Notes: generated by a model not told the origin, from the sequence alone. 64,000 bases of DNA from Manihot esculenta (GCF_001659605.2 NC_035164.2:1885001-1949000), one strand, 5' to 3'. Shown: positions 36,178-49,725, counted from the first letter of the stretch. Made by a program: numbers and translations.

Positions 36178-37587
36178 ATGGGAAGAGCTCCTTGTTGTGA
36201 CAAGGCAAATGTGAAGAAGGGACCTTGGTCACCAGAAGAAGACTCAAAGCTTAAAGATTACATAGAAAAATTTGGAACTGGTGGGAATTGGATTGCTCTT
36301 CCTCACAAAGCTGGTAACACAAAGATCAAACAAGTTTCATCTCTCTCTCTCTCTAATGGATGCTTTCTTTTCTTGGTTTTTACTTTTAAAAATTTTACTA
36401 TTATTTTTTTACATGTGAGTTTCTTGATGATCAGGCTTGAAGAGATGTGGAAAGAGCTGCAGATTGAGATGGCTAAACTATCTGAGACCCAATATTAAAC
36501 ATGGTGAATTCTCTGATGAAGAAGATAGGATTATCTGCACTCTATTTGCTAGCATCGGAAGCAGGTACCTTAAACATTTCCAATCTCTTTCCCTTGATCA
36601 TTTCTTTTTATAAAAAAAAAAAAAAGAAAAGGAAAGAAAACCCAAATGGGAAACTGAGAAAAGGAGAGAAAACAGAAATTTTTAGGTTAGAGAAAGGAAA
36701 AAGAAAAAGTTTTTGAACACATCAAGAATATCCCATTTTTGGATAATTGCTATGCATGCATGACAAGTTTTAGATCCTAAAAATCAAGACCTAAAATTAC
36801 AGCTATGGAATTTTTTTCTGCTTACAGTCTTATATTTTGTTTCCCTAACTACAGATGGTCAATTATAGCAGCTCAGTTACCAGGAAGAACTGATAATGAT
36901 ATCAAAAACTACTGGAACACCAAGCTCAAGAAGAAGCTCATGGCCATGGCTTCTCATCAATCTCAAAGGAAATCTGTACCATTCTCATCTCCTCCTAATC
37001 ATCAATCTCCACCATTATCATATAACTCACTCTCATCTCTCTACAAAGACTCTTCTGCAGATTTCAGTATTTGTTTTGACCCCATTTCACCAATCCCATC
37101 AAATCTTTTAGCCACAAACTCATCTTTCCTTTTTCAAACCCAAGAGCCAGCCTTGTTGAATCCCTTGCAATACTATCACCCACTGAAAGATAATAACAAT
37201 AATTGTAGCAGCAGTAGCAGCAGTGGGAATAATAATCTGCTGGTTTTTGGAAGTGAAGCAAGTTGCAGTTCTAATTCTGATGGGAGTTGCAGCAAGATCA
37301 GCTATGGAGGGAGCAAAGAGATCATCAAACAAGAAGAAATGGGATTTCAAGGCTTTATCTCAAATGGGTATGAAGAGAATCAAAAGTTCATGCTAAGTGG
37401 GGATTTGAACCAATGGACAGAGAAGGTAACTGGGTATTTTGGAGAAACCCTAGCATTGGATTATTGTCTTGAGGATGTTAAGCAACTGATTAGCAGCAGT
37501 AGCAGTAGTAATAATAGCAGTAATAATTACTACTTCCTTACTGATGAAAACAAGACACGAGAGAAGTTCATGTACTACTACTACTGA
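36178..37587 (+). CDS. R2R3-MYB transcription factor, subgroup 14 (RAX/MYB36/MYB87-like)
   Basis: Three exons, 36178-36313, 36435-36564 and 36855-37587, join in frame (999 nt, 332 residues). The intron positions are the two classical R2R3-MYB ones. [20 protein letters not shown] opens the R2 repeat, and the Trp-spaced repeats continue with [20 protein letters not shown] and [20 protein letters not shown]. The [22 protein letters not shown] start and [10 protein letters not shown] linker mark subgroup 14, whose members set axillary meristem fate (RAX) or endodermal Casparian strip formation (MYB36). Which one is not decidable by eye. The C-terminus is Ser/Asn-rich with homopolymer-like runs ([10 protein letters not shown]), a normal divergent activation region. 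The ATG follows a (GA)n leader at 36161-36178. I reject the longer upstream start at 36046 because subgroup members begin at MGRAPCC. Confidence 0.94.
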
Positions 37588-40500
37588 TGAAAATAATTAT
37601 ATTATATTTATATATTTGAATGATTTTCATGGCAAGTAAAATCAAGAAAAAGAAGATTTGATGGGATAAGGTGGAGAGATTTCAGATAAGACTTTGAGTT
37701 TCTGGGGGTTTGTGTTATTTTCTGATGAAAAATATGAAACATTTCTTCTTTTGACAGTACATGGATTTGTATTATAAAAAAAATAAAAACTCTTTTTTTT
37801 TCTTTTTTTTTTTTTGTGCATTTCTTTAGGTTTTGACAGATATGTTCATGACTACTCTTCACTAATTCCATGAATGATGTACTTTCTGCCCTTCACTCAC
37901 CTCTCTCAGCAATCAGAAATAATAACGTTCTGAAAATTTTCATAATAATTAATTTAATACATAATAATTAATTTAAAATTGATGATGATCAAATTTCTAC
38001 GCTCAGAAATAAAATCAAGCCCTAATAAGAACATCAAATTTAAAATCTACCAAACTCTTTTCAAACTGAATCTCAACCTAATCAAAAAATTAGGCCGGAC
38101 AGACGTCACATGCGGTCTCTTCCGAAGGAAACTCAATCTGGTGATGTGACCAGAGAAAAGAGAGCAGGTCTGATCACTTTATAGCTCTGTCTACATGCAC
38201 GTTCGGAGAATTAAATAGTCATTTAATATAAAAAGAGGTTTTGACATATCCGTATGTACGGATCTAGATGACTAACGAAAAAAAAAAAAAATAAGAAAAT
38301 AAAAATATTTTTCTCTCCATGTAAATTTACACAAGTCACTAAACTTTATTTTCTAAATTTTAAAATATTAAAAATTATTAAATAATTTAAAATAAATAAA
38401 AGTTATATTAAATTTTCTCGGTAAACGTATAATTTTACTTTAGAAAAATGTCACAGAATATGCATACAGCTTCATATTATTATATACAAGCTTGAACAAA
38501 GTTAAATATATGGTGGTCCTCTCTAGGTTTGATATTATGATTATTTTTATTGGTTGAAATATCTCATGAAAAGGCCACTTTACCCTTCAAATTATAATGG
38601 TAGTTGAGATGTCAAAAGGGGTAGTTGTGGTCATTAGACTGCTAGAGAATCTTTTACATGAACTAGCTAGGTCTGACTCAAACCCCCCTTGAGAACTTTG
38701 TCTATTACAAAATTTTGAAAAATTAAGAAGCTGATGATATGAATTTTGGATTTTTGTGGAGCCACAAACTTTTAATAATTAGTCATAATCTCAGTCTTTC
38801 TTTTGTTTTTTATGCAATATTATTTTTTATTAATTGGTAATGTAACACGTTAATTTACTCAAACATTTTAATTTTTTTTATAAAAAATAACATAAATTAT
38901 AATAATAATCAATCATCCTTAAATTTTATTTATTCTGAAAGATACTGATCCAAGAGAATAACGCTGATTTAAAATTCATAAAATTTTTTTAGTCAACTCA
39001 TTCTACGTCTTAAACTTTAATCCAGATATGCGAAACATGTTAGATCGATTGTAAATTTAAATTCAACAGAAAATAACGATAATGTATCGTGAAAAAAAAA
39101 AGTAAATTCAGTCATTTTATAATTTTATCTGCATACATATCGAAAGAAATTAAATAATCATTTATTACAGAGAGATTCTAATATATCTGTATATGCAGAT
39201 TTAAGTGACAGAAATAAATGACATTATAACAGAAAAATCGTTAAATATTATGGGTGAATAAAAAAAATAATAAAAAAATATTTTCATCCCCATTTAAATT
39301 TATATTTACACTTTAAATTTAAATTTTATTCTCTAACTGTTAAACATAAAAAATAATAATAATAATAAAGTTTTAAATTAAATATAATAATATCAGCATA
39401 TCCATTTGATTATCTATAAATGACAAACAGATCACGACATGCAAACTCATATAGATATTTAAATTGGTCTAGAAATTACAGTAACGAATGGGTTTGGATT
39501 ATTTTAAAAAAATACTTTTATTCTTGGAAAAAAAAATGAATTTTGAGAAATTTTAGGAGAAACAAGAAAGAAAATAATTAATATAAGATCAAAGTGACAG
39601 GGAATCCCCATTGGGAAGCAGTCCATGATAAGTTCCAAAATAGCAATGATCACAAGGATCTGTGTCAGACTTCCCCAGCTCAGCTGCCTCCATCATTGTT
39701 CTTTTCTCACCATTCATAGGCTTGTTTGATTCAGGGAAGTCACTTTAATTGGGTAAGTTTAAAAAAAATTACAATACTTTTTATATTTTTTAAAAATTTT
39801 AAATTTTTTAATTGAATTACTCTAATTAAATAAAGCCATAATTTAGCCCTAATTCTTGTTAATATACTAGATTTGCCTATTTAATTTCTATTTAAGATCA
39901 GACAATAACATTTTTAAATTGATATTCAAAGATTAAGAAATTATAATTATTTTACTTGAAGGCTAATTTTTTAATTATATCTGTTTTAATATAAAATAAA
40001 ATATTAAATTTTATTAAAATAATAAAAATCATTATTAATAAAGACAACAATAGTGAACATGACTGATTGCAACTGCCAGCTATTTAATTTCTTTAATCCA
40101 AATTTTATTTTTCATTTAATTTTTCAAAGTGAAAAATGCATTTTTCTAGTGGAAGTGTAAAGGTCAAAACGTGTGACACATCACATACAGACAAGTCTCA
40201 TAGTATAAGAAAATTTCTCTTAATTATAAATTAATACTATAATTTAATTAAATTTCTATAATTATATTTTTAATTAATGTGAATAGAGAGAAAATTAACA
40301 GATGGGTTTTGGAAGTTTGCATGAAAGCACCTGATCTTCTTCAAGCTACCCAATCAAATATCAACCATTGGACCTTTGCTTTAACGCCTATCATTTTATG
40401 CCCTCCAGTTGGATATTGAACAACCAAAATTTACCTTTAAATCTCAACTATGCTGGATATTGAAGAATGATCTTGCAGAGCTTTGGGTTGAAAACCTTGT

Positions 40501-41516
40501 TTAAGCTTCCTCTGGCTAATACAGCAGTATTAGCAAGCAACAAAATTTTATTGGTAATTGGTGGTTCCTACCATATCTTGGGACCCAGGCCCATCCACGT
40601 CAGGAACAGCCCATGAGGACTTTTATTTCATTAAAAAAAAAAAGAAAGAAAGAAAATAGGTCATCTACCACAACCACACCTGCCAAGGTATTATCATTTT
40701 GTTACTGAAAATAGGTCATCTACAAAATGCACACAACAGGACAATGACTTCAATCAATATTTTGTAATAGAACTGAAGAAAACAAGTCTTGAAATGCCCC
40801 ACTTCTCCTGCAACAAGGCAAATCATAGTTTAAACACAAACATGTTTTTTATATACATCACATGTATACATCAAATTCATAGGATGAAAACAGGATCCTT
40901 AAAAGGCGAAAAAGAGAGAAGCAAGTTAGTCATTTACCTTGTTAGAGTAGAGTTGGATATCAAAAGCAATATAAAGTCTAGCTAACTTATGATTGCTTAA
41001 GGCTAACAGTCAACAATAATGAAATAGATGACACTGCGCAAAATATTACAGTAACAAGGTTTGTCAACAAAGCAAGTGGTAAACTAACTTATCAGATGAC
41101 GAAGTAGAAGACCAGGTACCCCCATTGATGCATGTATGCAAGGAACCAGACAGAATTAAGATACATATATGGTTTTAGCTCCCTGGCAAAAATGTATGAA
41201 ACAGACTTTTATCAATGGCATAAACAGATCCCATATAAGAGAGGCTAATAATGGGCTAGGGAGTAAGCCAAGAAAAATGTTGGTCTTGCATTTTAGCAGA
41301 CTAGATCCTAAAAAATTTCATGTAGTAGTGATGACAAAAAGAAATCTATGACATATAAAAAGGACATGAATCGGTGTATACTGTACAAACTATCTTATCC
41401 TGAATGATAAGCTGCAAAGAATCGATAGTCAAAAGAAAGCAGGAAATGAAGAAGAAGACACTTGTTCAGGAAGAGAACGAGGAAGGACAAGCTACCTTAA
41501 GTTTGTGTCCATTATC
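37588..41516. other. intergenic, two degraded family C repeats
   Basis: No gene was recognised. Copies of repeat family C lie at about 38025-38345 and 38925-39345. The first keeps GACCAGAGAAAAGAGAGCAG and ATCCGTATGTACGGATCTAG, while the second is almost depleted of C. The stretch 40560-41516 is less AT-rich but has no open frame of note. Confidence 0.5.
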
Positions 41517-44409
41517 TCAAGCAGCATTGCTAGTTGTTTTCCCAATAGTCTTGAGGTCAAAGATTTCAATCCAGTAACCATCGGGATCCTTAATGAAAGC
41601 TATCCCTTTCATTTTCCCTGCAACCAAATTCACAGATTTAAGCAACTATAGAACGTATACTCATTCGAAGGATGAAGAAAATAGCTCCATCCCTTTGACC
41701 CAAAGAAAACTGTTTTACACAGTGACAAATATGGCCATGAGTCACTGTTTACTGGGTCAAGAAAAGTTGTTTTCATTATCAGTCCCTAAATTCTTAAATT
41801 TGATCCTAATTCATTCCCCTTCTAGCTTCTAGCTTCTAGCATTAACGGACCTGAACTACTGATCCAGTTAGTCCGTAGCGCCGAATTTTCTGAATCATTC
41901 TTGTACTGGTATTCTAGCAATTCATTTTCCCCTCTTTTTTCCATTATACATGCATGCTAAACTTGGCATTACCAAACTTTTCACCATTTACTTCAAAAAA
42001 TAATGATATTTTCTTTTAGCAGACAAACAACTTGAAATCTAAGGCTGGACTGATGATCAATGTGTCCCAAAATATCAATGATGAGAAATAGTTACTATGA
42101 TTTTTCTACCAATACCAAGTATAGACCATTTGGACTTAAGCATATTTGTTACAGAAACTAATATCGACAGTTTCAAAATGACATAATGCTCAGCAAATCA
42201 TATTGGTTTAATAAATATATTAGCCCCTGAACTATTTAAGAAAAGTGGATTGCACCATTTGACCATTTATTTTGACCTGTTACACCATCTATTTTCTATT
42301 TTTGACCTATTACACCCTTCAATCAATAGACAATTTTTCAAATTTACAGAATAAAAAAATAATGAAATACATCACTTAAAATAATTTCTCATTTTTTTTA
42401 ATTTTATAATGGATTAACTTGGATAATTTATTCAATCATCTATTATTTATTTGAGCAAACTGTGCTTATCAGTTGTAAAAATTAAGGGCATAGATAGACT
42501 AAAAAAAGATTAAAAATTGAGGGGACATAGGAGGAAATAAAATATTAGGGATGCAATATACATTTTTCAAATATTTCAGGGGCTAATTTATTTATTAGAC
42601 CAATTATATTGGCCAAGAGGTTTCTCACCATCATCAGGTTTTTTTGCAAACTCCACCCCTAGACGTTCAAATCTCTCACATGCCTTGTACACATCATCCA
42701 CAGTAATACCAATATGTCCTGAAAAACAAAATATGACAAACTTCAAATCAGCCACTAAATGATTTGAGAATAAATATCCACAAGTATATAATATGCACAG
42801 CAAAATAAAAACACACTAATATCATATGTTGTTCAACTAGCCTCTCTAGGAGAGTCATAAATTTCAAGGATTAAATCCATTTTGTTAATTGGCATGCAGC
42901 TTTGCTTGTTCTCAGGGGTTTATAAAATAAATAACTTAATTCTAAATTGTAGCTGGTGACAATTCAGTCACAGTATTCTAAGTAGTCAAAACTGCTATGA
43001 AAACTTTGTACCATAAGTATTCAACAGTTCAACAACATGGATTCCTTTGTAGGCTTCTTTGTGGTGCTTCAAAGAGTAGGCAATAAAGTGACAAAAGATA
43101 ACAACTGGCTCATAAGGACTAAATCTAGAGCAATGGAAATCAATGAAGACTCCTACTTCAGATAAGGCCCTAATATGCGCCTGTCAGTTCGAATTCAAAT
43201 CATGCAAATACATCTAGTGGCATAAACATCAAATAAACAACTATAGTGAGACAAGCCTTACTGAGCAACATCTAAGCTACTTTCAAATTTAGTATTCTCT
43301 TAAAATAATTCCAGACCATATTCTCAGGGTGGTCAAATTAAAAGCAATTTTGGAAAGTTTTATCCGCCAAATATCAATTTTGTGGCACCAAATCCAAAAA
43401 ACAACACATCAAAACCATCGATCCAGTTATTTGATACCCTTCATAACTCATATATGCTGTAAAAGGGGAAGAAGAGAACGCACAGCAATTACATGCATCA
43501 AAAATACAAAAATACCAACTGGAGTGTACATAGACAAGCATACCAAAGCCCCGAGGATCTGAATTTCCATTGTGATATCCTTTGAAGTCAGGATCACTTT
43601 CAGTACCCCAATTACTGTAAGAAGTTTATTATTGTTATATATATAAAAACACAGCGCACCAAAAGGAGAACCATCTTGCAAATAAATAGAGAAGACTCAT
43701 GTTTATCAGGCATTCTTACTGAGTTAATTCTATTGTAGCCTTCTGACCAAAGGTCCAAACTGTTCTTTCAACTGGATCACTCGGAGCTGATGCTGGATTC
43801 TGTTCAAACAGATATGTATATCATAAATGCCAAGCATCACATACATTTTACAAATACACACTGGAATCAACATGTGGCAAAAAGATACAAAGGGCAAGGC
43901 AAAACTGTCATCAATTTCAATAAAGGGGATTAAAGATATGGTGAAATGTACTACCTCATAGCCCATAAAGTACAAGCTAAACTTCATGTCTGGAAAATCT
44001 AACCTCTTAAGCAACCTGAAAATTTGTTTGACAAGGTAAAAATTCATAAGCCTGTACAATTCCCAAGTATTGAAGTTGAAACAGCATTATAATATTCTAC
44101 CATGATCCCAGTTGTAGATGCATTCTAGCTTACCTGAGATGATATGAATCACAATTCATTACTGCATTGGCAAATTAAACTAGTAAACTATAGTAGCAGC
44201 ATATGCATATCTCATATCAGGTGGCTTACAAATGGTATCTGAGAGTGAAAGATCCCGGCCTAATAATAGATGGAAATTGGGATGCAGCATAGAAATACGT
44301 TGGAAAATTAGTATCATCTTGAAAATAATATTTAGATTAAGAAATGCTATAAGTGAAAATTAATGTGCAGCATTCAACAGAAAAAATAATAATAACTAAT
44401 ATTTACTTC

Positions 44410-44449
<40 letters not shown>

Positions 44450-45631
44450 AAGCTGTTCTTAAGTAATTCAGATACCACAAGATATGGATAAGATTCAAGG
44501 TTTCTGACGATTTAAAGGCATAAATGTATGAAGTTGACAAGGTTCTAGCTTTAACTTATAAGAAAAAGAAGGCCTAAACCAAAGATCTGGTGTAAACCGT
44601 GTAATAATGAAGGAAAAGAGAATCAAATATCAATAAGGCCAAGGACAGAAGGAATTAAGAGTGAATGAGCCAACAAAAATAAAAATAAAATAATCCATGT
44701 TTATCATTAAATAATTTTAAAATATTAAAATAAAAATTAGTTTTTGTCACAAACATTTTGAAAAAAAATTATTATTTTGATTCTATCCTAAATTAAAAAG
44801 TTTGGGTAAATTGGGTCAAAAACTTATTTGGGCAAATTAGAGGAAAAAATGGGATTTCTATCACAACAAAAATATTTCACTGAAGGTTGAATGTTTTCCA
44901 TTTGAAGGTAATAAGCAAAGAACAAACATACAAGTTCAGATGCCAGATATACTGTAGAGACCTGTATAAGAACTGAATGAAGAAGTTTCGAGTTTGAATG
45001 CAAAATTCATTTAAAATGCAAGCTTAATTCCAACAATTCACATCACAGAACAACATGAACCCTTGACAAAGAAAAGCTGAAATAAATAGATAGACTCTCG
45101 ACATGCCAATTCATTTACCAAACGAAGTAAAAAAACAAAGGAAAATACCCAAATCAAAAGAACAAAACTTACATCATGCCCAATACGCGAGAATAGAAAT
45201 CGAGACTTATCTTCGGATCCTTAATTCGATACATCTGCATATGAAACAATCGCATCAAGACCCATAAACAAAACGCCAGCAAACATGAAAATTAATATAG
45301 AAACTTTTGTGGTCTTACAGTTTGTTGCATGAAGTATCCCTTGGTGGCTTCATCGAGGGTAGTTTGGAGACCAGGATTGTTGGCTGGCGATTCCTTCGGC
45401 TCCGATGCCATTGAAATCAGTCTTAATCGATTTGGGTTCTGCAAATAGACACGGAAATGAGTGGAAATGCGAAGAGAAAAAGGAAAAGGAAATGGGTATC
45501 GAGTCCGAGCTTTTTTCTTCAACCTTTGAGCTGAGACGGTGAAGAGACGGTGGGATTGAAGATAGTTTATTAATGGGGAACCGAAAGAGAGCAAGGCGAG
45601 ATAAGGAAGTCGCTAGAGACGAAGTAGCCAT
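41517..45631 (-). CDS. GLYI: glyoxalase I (lactoylglutathione lyase), with organelle-type N-terminus
   Basis: Eight minus-strand exons join in frame at GT-AG sites: 45524-45631, 45319-45438, 45173-45234, 43955-44015, 43720-43799, 43544-43614, 42629-42718 and 41517-41617 (693 nt, 230 residues). It isomerises the methylglyoxal-glutathione hemithioacetal to S-lactoylglutathione. Metal and active-site positions match the one-domain family: Gln75 in FMQQTMYRI, Glu in ATIELTHNWG, His in [11 protein letters not shown] and Glu in [10 protein letters not shown]. Residues 1-45 are Ser/Arg/Leu-rich with few acidic residues, like a plastid or mitochondrial transit peptide. A second ATG at 45409-45411 (MASEPKES) gives the usual cytosolic protein of 185 residues. 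If intron 1 is retained, only the second start can be used, so one gene may give two locations. Confidence 0.93.
44413..44446. repeat. (GA)n microsatellite in a glyoxalase intron
   Basis: About 17 GA units within intron 3 (44016-45172) of the glyoxalase gene. Confidence 0.95.
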
Positions 45632-45649
45632 TGAAGTACTGACGTTGTG

Positions 45650-46462
45650 TTATATGCAATGGGCATTTGCGATGACATTTGGATGTTAATTTTACCTCGT
45701 TAATTTATTAAAATTTTGTAATTCTTTTTGCATCTTAAATCTCATAAATTTATCATCAATCAAAAATTTCATAAATTTATCATCAATCAAAATGAGATTT
45801 GATCTGATGATAGTTGTCCCACAACGGAAAGAAAAATTTGAACATCGTAATTCATAGTACTTTACCGAAATTGGCCACTCTCCTCATCAAGTTGAAATTT
45901 CATGAACAGTTATCATTATAGAAAATAATTTAGTAATAAATTTTTATTACACTTATAATCAAACCTTTTACATAAAAATATATAAATATAAAAATAAAAA
46001 TATATAATTTTTATATAATTACTATTAAATTCAAAATATTATATTACACTCAATTTTTTTAATTTATTAATTTAAATATTTATCACTTCACTTGTTTTTT
46101 CTTGTAAATTAATTATTCAGTATCGTTTTAGTCGTATCAAACTCTTTGTTTGAATTTAAAATTTTTAAAAATTTAATTAAATTTTTTAAATATTTTTTAT
46201 TTGAAATGAATAAATTTATTTTTTTATTTGAAATAAAATTAAAATTTTAAATAATTTTATAAAATTCATTTAAATTTTTTTATATAAAATGAATTATGTT
46301 AAAAAAGTTAAAGATTTTAATGATATTAACTATTGATGGTAAAGACCATATTAACAATTTTTTTAGGGGCTTAATCTACACATTTTTTTAGGCCAAATGA
46401 TTTTAAAACATTAATATTAAGTTAGGGGATTAATCTACACAGTAAAGTCCAAGTGACCATTT
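45650..46462. other. glyoxalase upstream region, AT-rich
   Basis: A TATA-like CATATAAC on the minus strand at about 45648-45655 sits just ahead of the glyoxalase start. Beyond it the DNA is AT-rich, with two near copies of TTTTTTAGG(G)CTTAATCTACAC around 46355-46440. No gene. Confidence 0.4.
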
Positions 46463-46728
46463 TTTTAGGGAAAATTACTTTTTAGTCCCTGAAATTTAAC
46501 GTAATTAACACTTCTGTCCCTATATTTTGGCGACCCAACACTTAAGTCCCTCACTTTCTCTTCCGTTCAAATTCGTAGTCCTTCTGTCCATTTAAACCGT
46601 TTGGTCAAAGAGTCAAAGGTGAGATGTGATAATTTTTTCCAAAAATACCTTTCTCTCAATGTGAAATTCCAGAAGAAGAAGAAGAAGAAGAAGAAGAAGA
46701 AGAAGAAGAAGAAGAAGAAGAAGAAGAA

Positions 46729-46776
<48 letters not shown>

Positions 46777-46827
46777 AAGAAGAAGAAGAAGAAGAAGAAG
46801 AAGGAAGAGGAAGAAGAAGAAGAGGAA

Positions 46828-46862
<35 letters not shown>

Positions 46863-46892
46863 AGAAGAGGAAGAGGAAGAAGAGAAGAAGAA

Positions 46893-46927
<35 letters not shown>

Positions 46928-47628
46928 AGAAGAAGAAGAAGAAGAAGAAGAAGAAGAAGAAGAAGAAGAAGAAGAAGAAGAAGAAGAAGAGAAAGAAGAA
47001 GAAGAAGAAGAAGAAGAAGAAGAAGAAGAAGAAGAAGAAGAAGAAGAAGAAGAAGAAGAAGAAGAAGAAGAAGAAGAAGAAGAAGAAGAAGAAGAAGAAG
47101 AAGAAGAAGAAGAAGAAGAAGAAGAAGAAGAAGAAGAAGAAGAAGAAGAAGAAGAAGAAGAAGAAGAAGAAGAAGAAGAAGAAGAAGAAGAAGAAGAAGA
47201 AGAAGAAGAAGAAGAAGAAGAAGAAGAAGAAGAAGAAGAAGAAGAAGAAGAAGAAGAAGAAGAAGAAGAAGAAGAAGAAGAAGAAGAAGAAGAAGAAGAA
47301 GAAGAAGAAGAAGAAGAAGAAGAAGAAGAAGAAGAAGAAGAAGAAGAAGAAGAAGAAGAAGAAGAAGAAGAAGAAGAAGAAGAAGAAGAAGAAGAAGAAG
47401 AAGAAGAAGAAGAAGAAGAAGAAGAAGAAGAAGAAGAAGAAGAAGAAGAAGAAGAAGAAGAGGGTTAATTTTGTCAATTCACGTGTCCCAAACGGCTATT
47501 TTGGATGGAAGGACTATGAATTTGGACGGAAGAGAAAGTGAGGGACTTAAGTGTTGGGTCGCCAAAATAGAGGGACAAAAGTATTAATTACGTTAAACCT
47601 CAAGGACTAAAAAGTAATTTTTCTTTTT
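46463..47628. mobile_element. long-TIR non-autonomous element filled with GAA repeat
   Basis: The left arm (46463-46610) reads GGGAAAATTACTTTTTAGTC and includes GGCGACCCAACACTTAAGTC and CCCTCACTTTCTCTTCCGTC-like sequence. The right arm (about 47480-47628) is the same sequence inverted, about 130-150 bp with few differences. Between the arms lies almost only GAA repeat. A pair of long inverted arms with a simple-sequence centre fits a fold-back or Mutator-like MITE that has picked up or expanded a microsatellite. Target duplications are hidden in T-rich flanks and could not be fixed. Confidence 0.7.
46671..47463 (+). repeat. (GAA)n tract, about 790 bp
   Basis: About 263 triplets. The first about 325 bp carry interruptions (GAG, GGAAGAGG). 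From about 46996 to 47460 the tract is pure GAA, about 155 uninterrupted units. Homopolymeric Lys/Arg/Glu or Phe/Ser readings from this tract are artefacts. Confidence 0.97.
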
Positions 47629-47976
47629 TTAAAAATATCTTTATAAAGCTCCATTTGTTTTTTTTTTTAAATAATGGAAGAAGAAGAAGAAGAAGAAGAA
47701 GAAGAAGAAGAAGAAGAAGAAGAAGAAGAAGAAGAAGAAGAAGAAGAAGAAGAAGAAGAAGAGGGTTAATTTTGTCAATTCACGTGTCCCAAACGGCTAT
47801 TTTGGATGGAAGGACTATGAATTTGGACGGAAGAGAAAGTGAGGGACTTAAGTGTTGGGTCGCCAAAATAGAGGGACAAAAGTATTAATTACGTTAAACC
47901 TCAAGGACTAAAAAGTAATTTTTCTTTTTTTAAAAATATCTTTATAAAGCTCCATTTGTTTTTTTTTTTAAATAAT
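47376..47976 (+). repeat. 301-bp tandem duplication of the GAA/right-arm unit
   Basis: The sequence from AGGGTTAATTTTGTCAATTC at 47461 through TTTTTTTTTTAAATAAT at about 47675 recurs from 47762 to about 47976 with an offset of 301 bp and, as far as I can see, no base changes. The second unit begins with about 84 bp of GAA (47678-47762). The duplicated unit thus includes GAA repeat, the right inverted arm and flanking DNA. Confidence 0.9.
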
Positions 47977-48469
47977 TTTAGTAAAACATTTTTAATATTT
48001 TTATATTTAAACATTTAAAAATTTATTAATAAAAAATATATTTTTAATTAAAAAATAAATTATTTTAAAAAAAAACCTATTCTTCTTAAAATAAAAAATT
48101 CATTTTATACACGTTTAAAATTTTATTAATATTTCCATGTATAAAATTTTTGATATATTTTATTTTTAATTAAAATTAATAATTAAATATAAATTATTTT
48201 ATATAAATAAATGACGCAGAAGAGTACTAATTAGCTATTATAATAGTGGCTAAATAAAAACTTTTAATTAACTTTTGATATTGAATATCTCGATTAGGTT
48301 AAAACATTATACACTTAGATCATAAATAAGGGCTAAAAATTAATTTTCCATAATAAATTCTCTTCATTTTTAAATATCAATATTTTTGGGGTGAAAATGC
48401 TAAATATTATTTTTATTTTTTATATAAAAAATTAAAATTAAATAATTTAAAGAAAAATTTACAATTTAT

Positions 48470-49400
48470 GTTTTTGGACATTATTAACGACTCAGTTTCT
48501 ATATTTTCAGAAATCTATTAAAATATTATTATCTTTTCTCTTCATCAATAAAATAGTCTTTCTGTCTATTTTTACCGTTAAAAATATAGTAAAAGATTAA
48601 ATTATCCTCCTTTCTTTCCCTCTTCTTCCTCTTCCTCTTCCTCCTCTTTCTACTTCTTCATTGATTCTTTTTCCTTCTTCTGCTTCTTCTTTTTTTTCTC
48701 CTCCTCCTTCTCCTTCTTCTTCTCCTTCTCCTTCTCCTTCTCCTTCTTTTTCTTCTTCTCATTCTCCTTCTTCTTTTCCTCCTTCTTCTTCTTTTTTCTG
48801 TTTTTTTCTTCATCATTGTCATCTTCTTTTATTTTTCTTTTTTTTTAGGAGGAGGAATGATTATTTCATTGATCGAAAGAAACAATAAGAATATTTTAAT
48901 ATATGTGAGAAAAGATATAAACTATTTCGTTGATAAAAAAACGATAATGATGTTTTAATATATATGAGAAAAAATAAAAACGTTTTAATAGATTTCTGAA
49001 AATTTAGGGAATGAACTATTTCGTTGATTAAAAAAAACGATGAGAATGAACTATTTTGTTGACAGAAATAAATAATAAAAATATTTTAATAGATACGATA
49101 AAAGATAAGAACTATTTTATTGAAAAAAAATGATAAAAATATTTTAATAAATATAAAAAAATAAAAACGTATTTTTTAAAAATATAGATACTGTATTTAA
49201 TAATAGTAATATTTAAAAATTAAATAAGAGATTTTATTTGATGGTAAAATTAAACTTCAAATTTTTTTTTAGTATTTCTTATTTATTTTTAATAGATAAA
49301 CAAATCAAAAGACTATTTTATTGATAAAAGATAAAAATATTTTAATATATTTATAAAAATTATAAATTTCTAAAAATTAAATTGTAAAACTGATTTATAC
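48470..49400. repeat. dispersed repeat family B, copy 3, with TTC/TCC tract
   Basis: Starts with ATTATTAACGACTCAGTTTC and CTATTTTTACCGTTAAAAAT, as in copy 1, then a CT-rich tract (about 48608-48848) and several decayed GATAAAAATATTTTAATA phrases. The flanking 47977-48470 and 49400-49650 are AT-rich without genes. Confidence 0.6.
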
Positions 49401-49725
49401 TATTAAAATAAAATAAAATAAAATTTAAAATTAAGTAATTATATATAAAATTTACCTTAAATACAAACAGTGGATTAAATAAACTTGCATATTAGCATCG
49501 TAACACAACGGTTATCCATCGTTCTCTTAAGAGGACGACCTTCATCAACAAAGCCCTCCATCAGTTTTGTCGTTTTTGTCTTTTTCATGGTTGTTATCTG
49601 CAACTATCACTCCAAGATGATTTTTTTTTTTGGCTCTGGTATGGTGCCCACTTCTTTAAATGATTAAATCCGTGCCACAATCTCTAACAGAGCAAATTCC
49701 ACTAGTTTTTTCCTCTGAATTTTCA

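Noticed and set aside
46601..47587. Long Lys/Arg-rich (plus) and Phe/Ser-rich (minus) frames
   Set aside because: They are readings of the GAA microsatellite and have no protein features.
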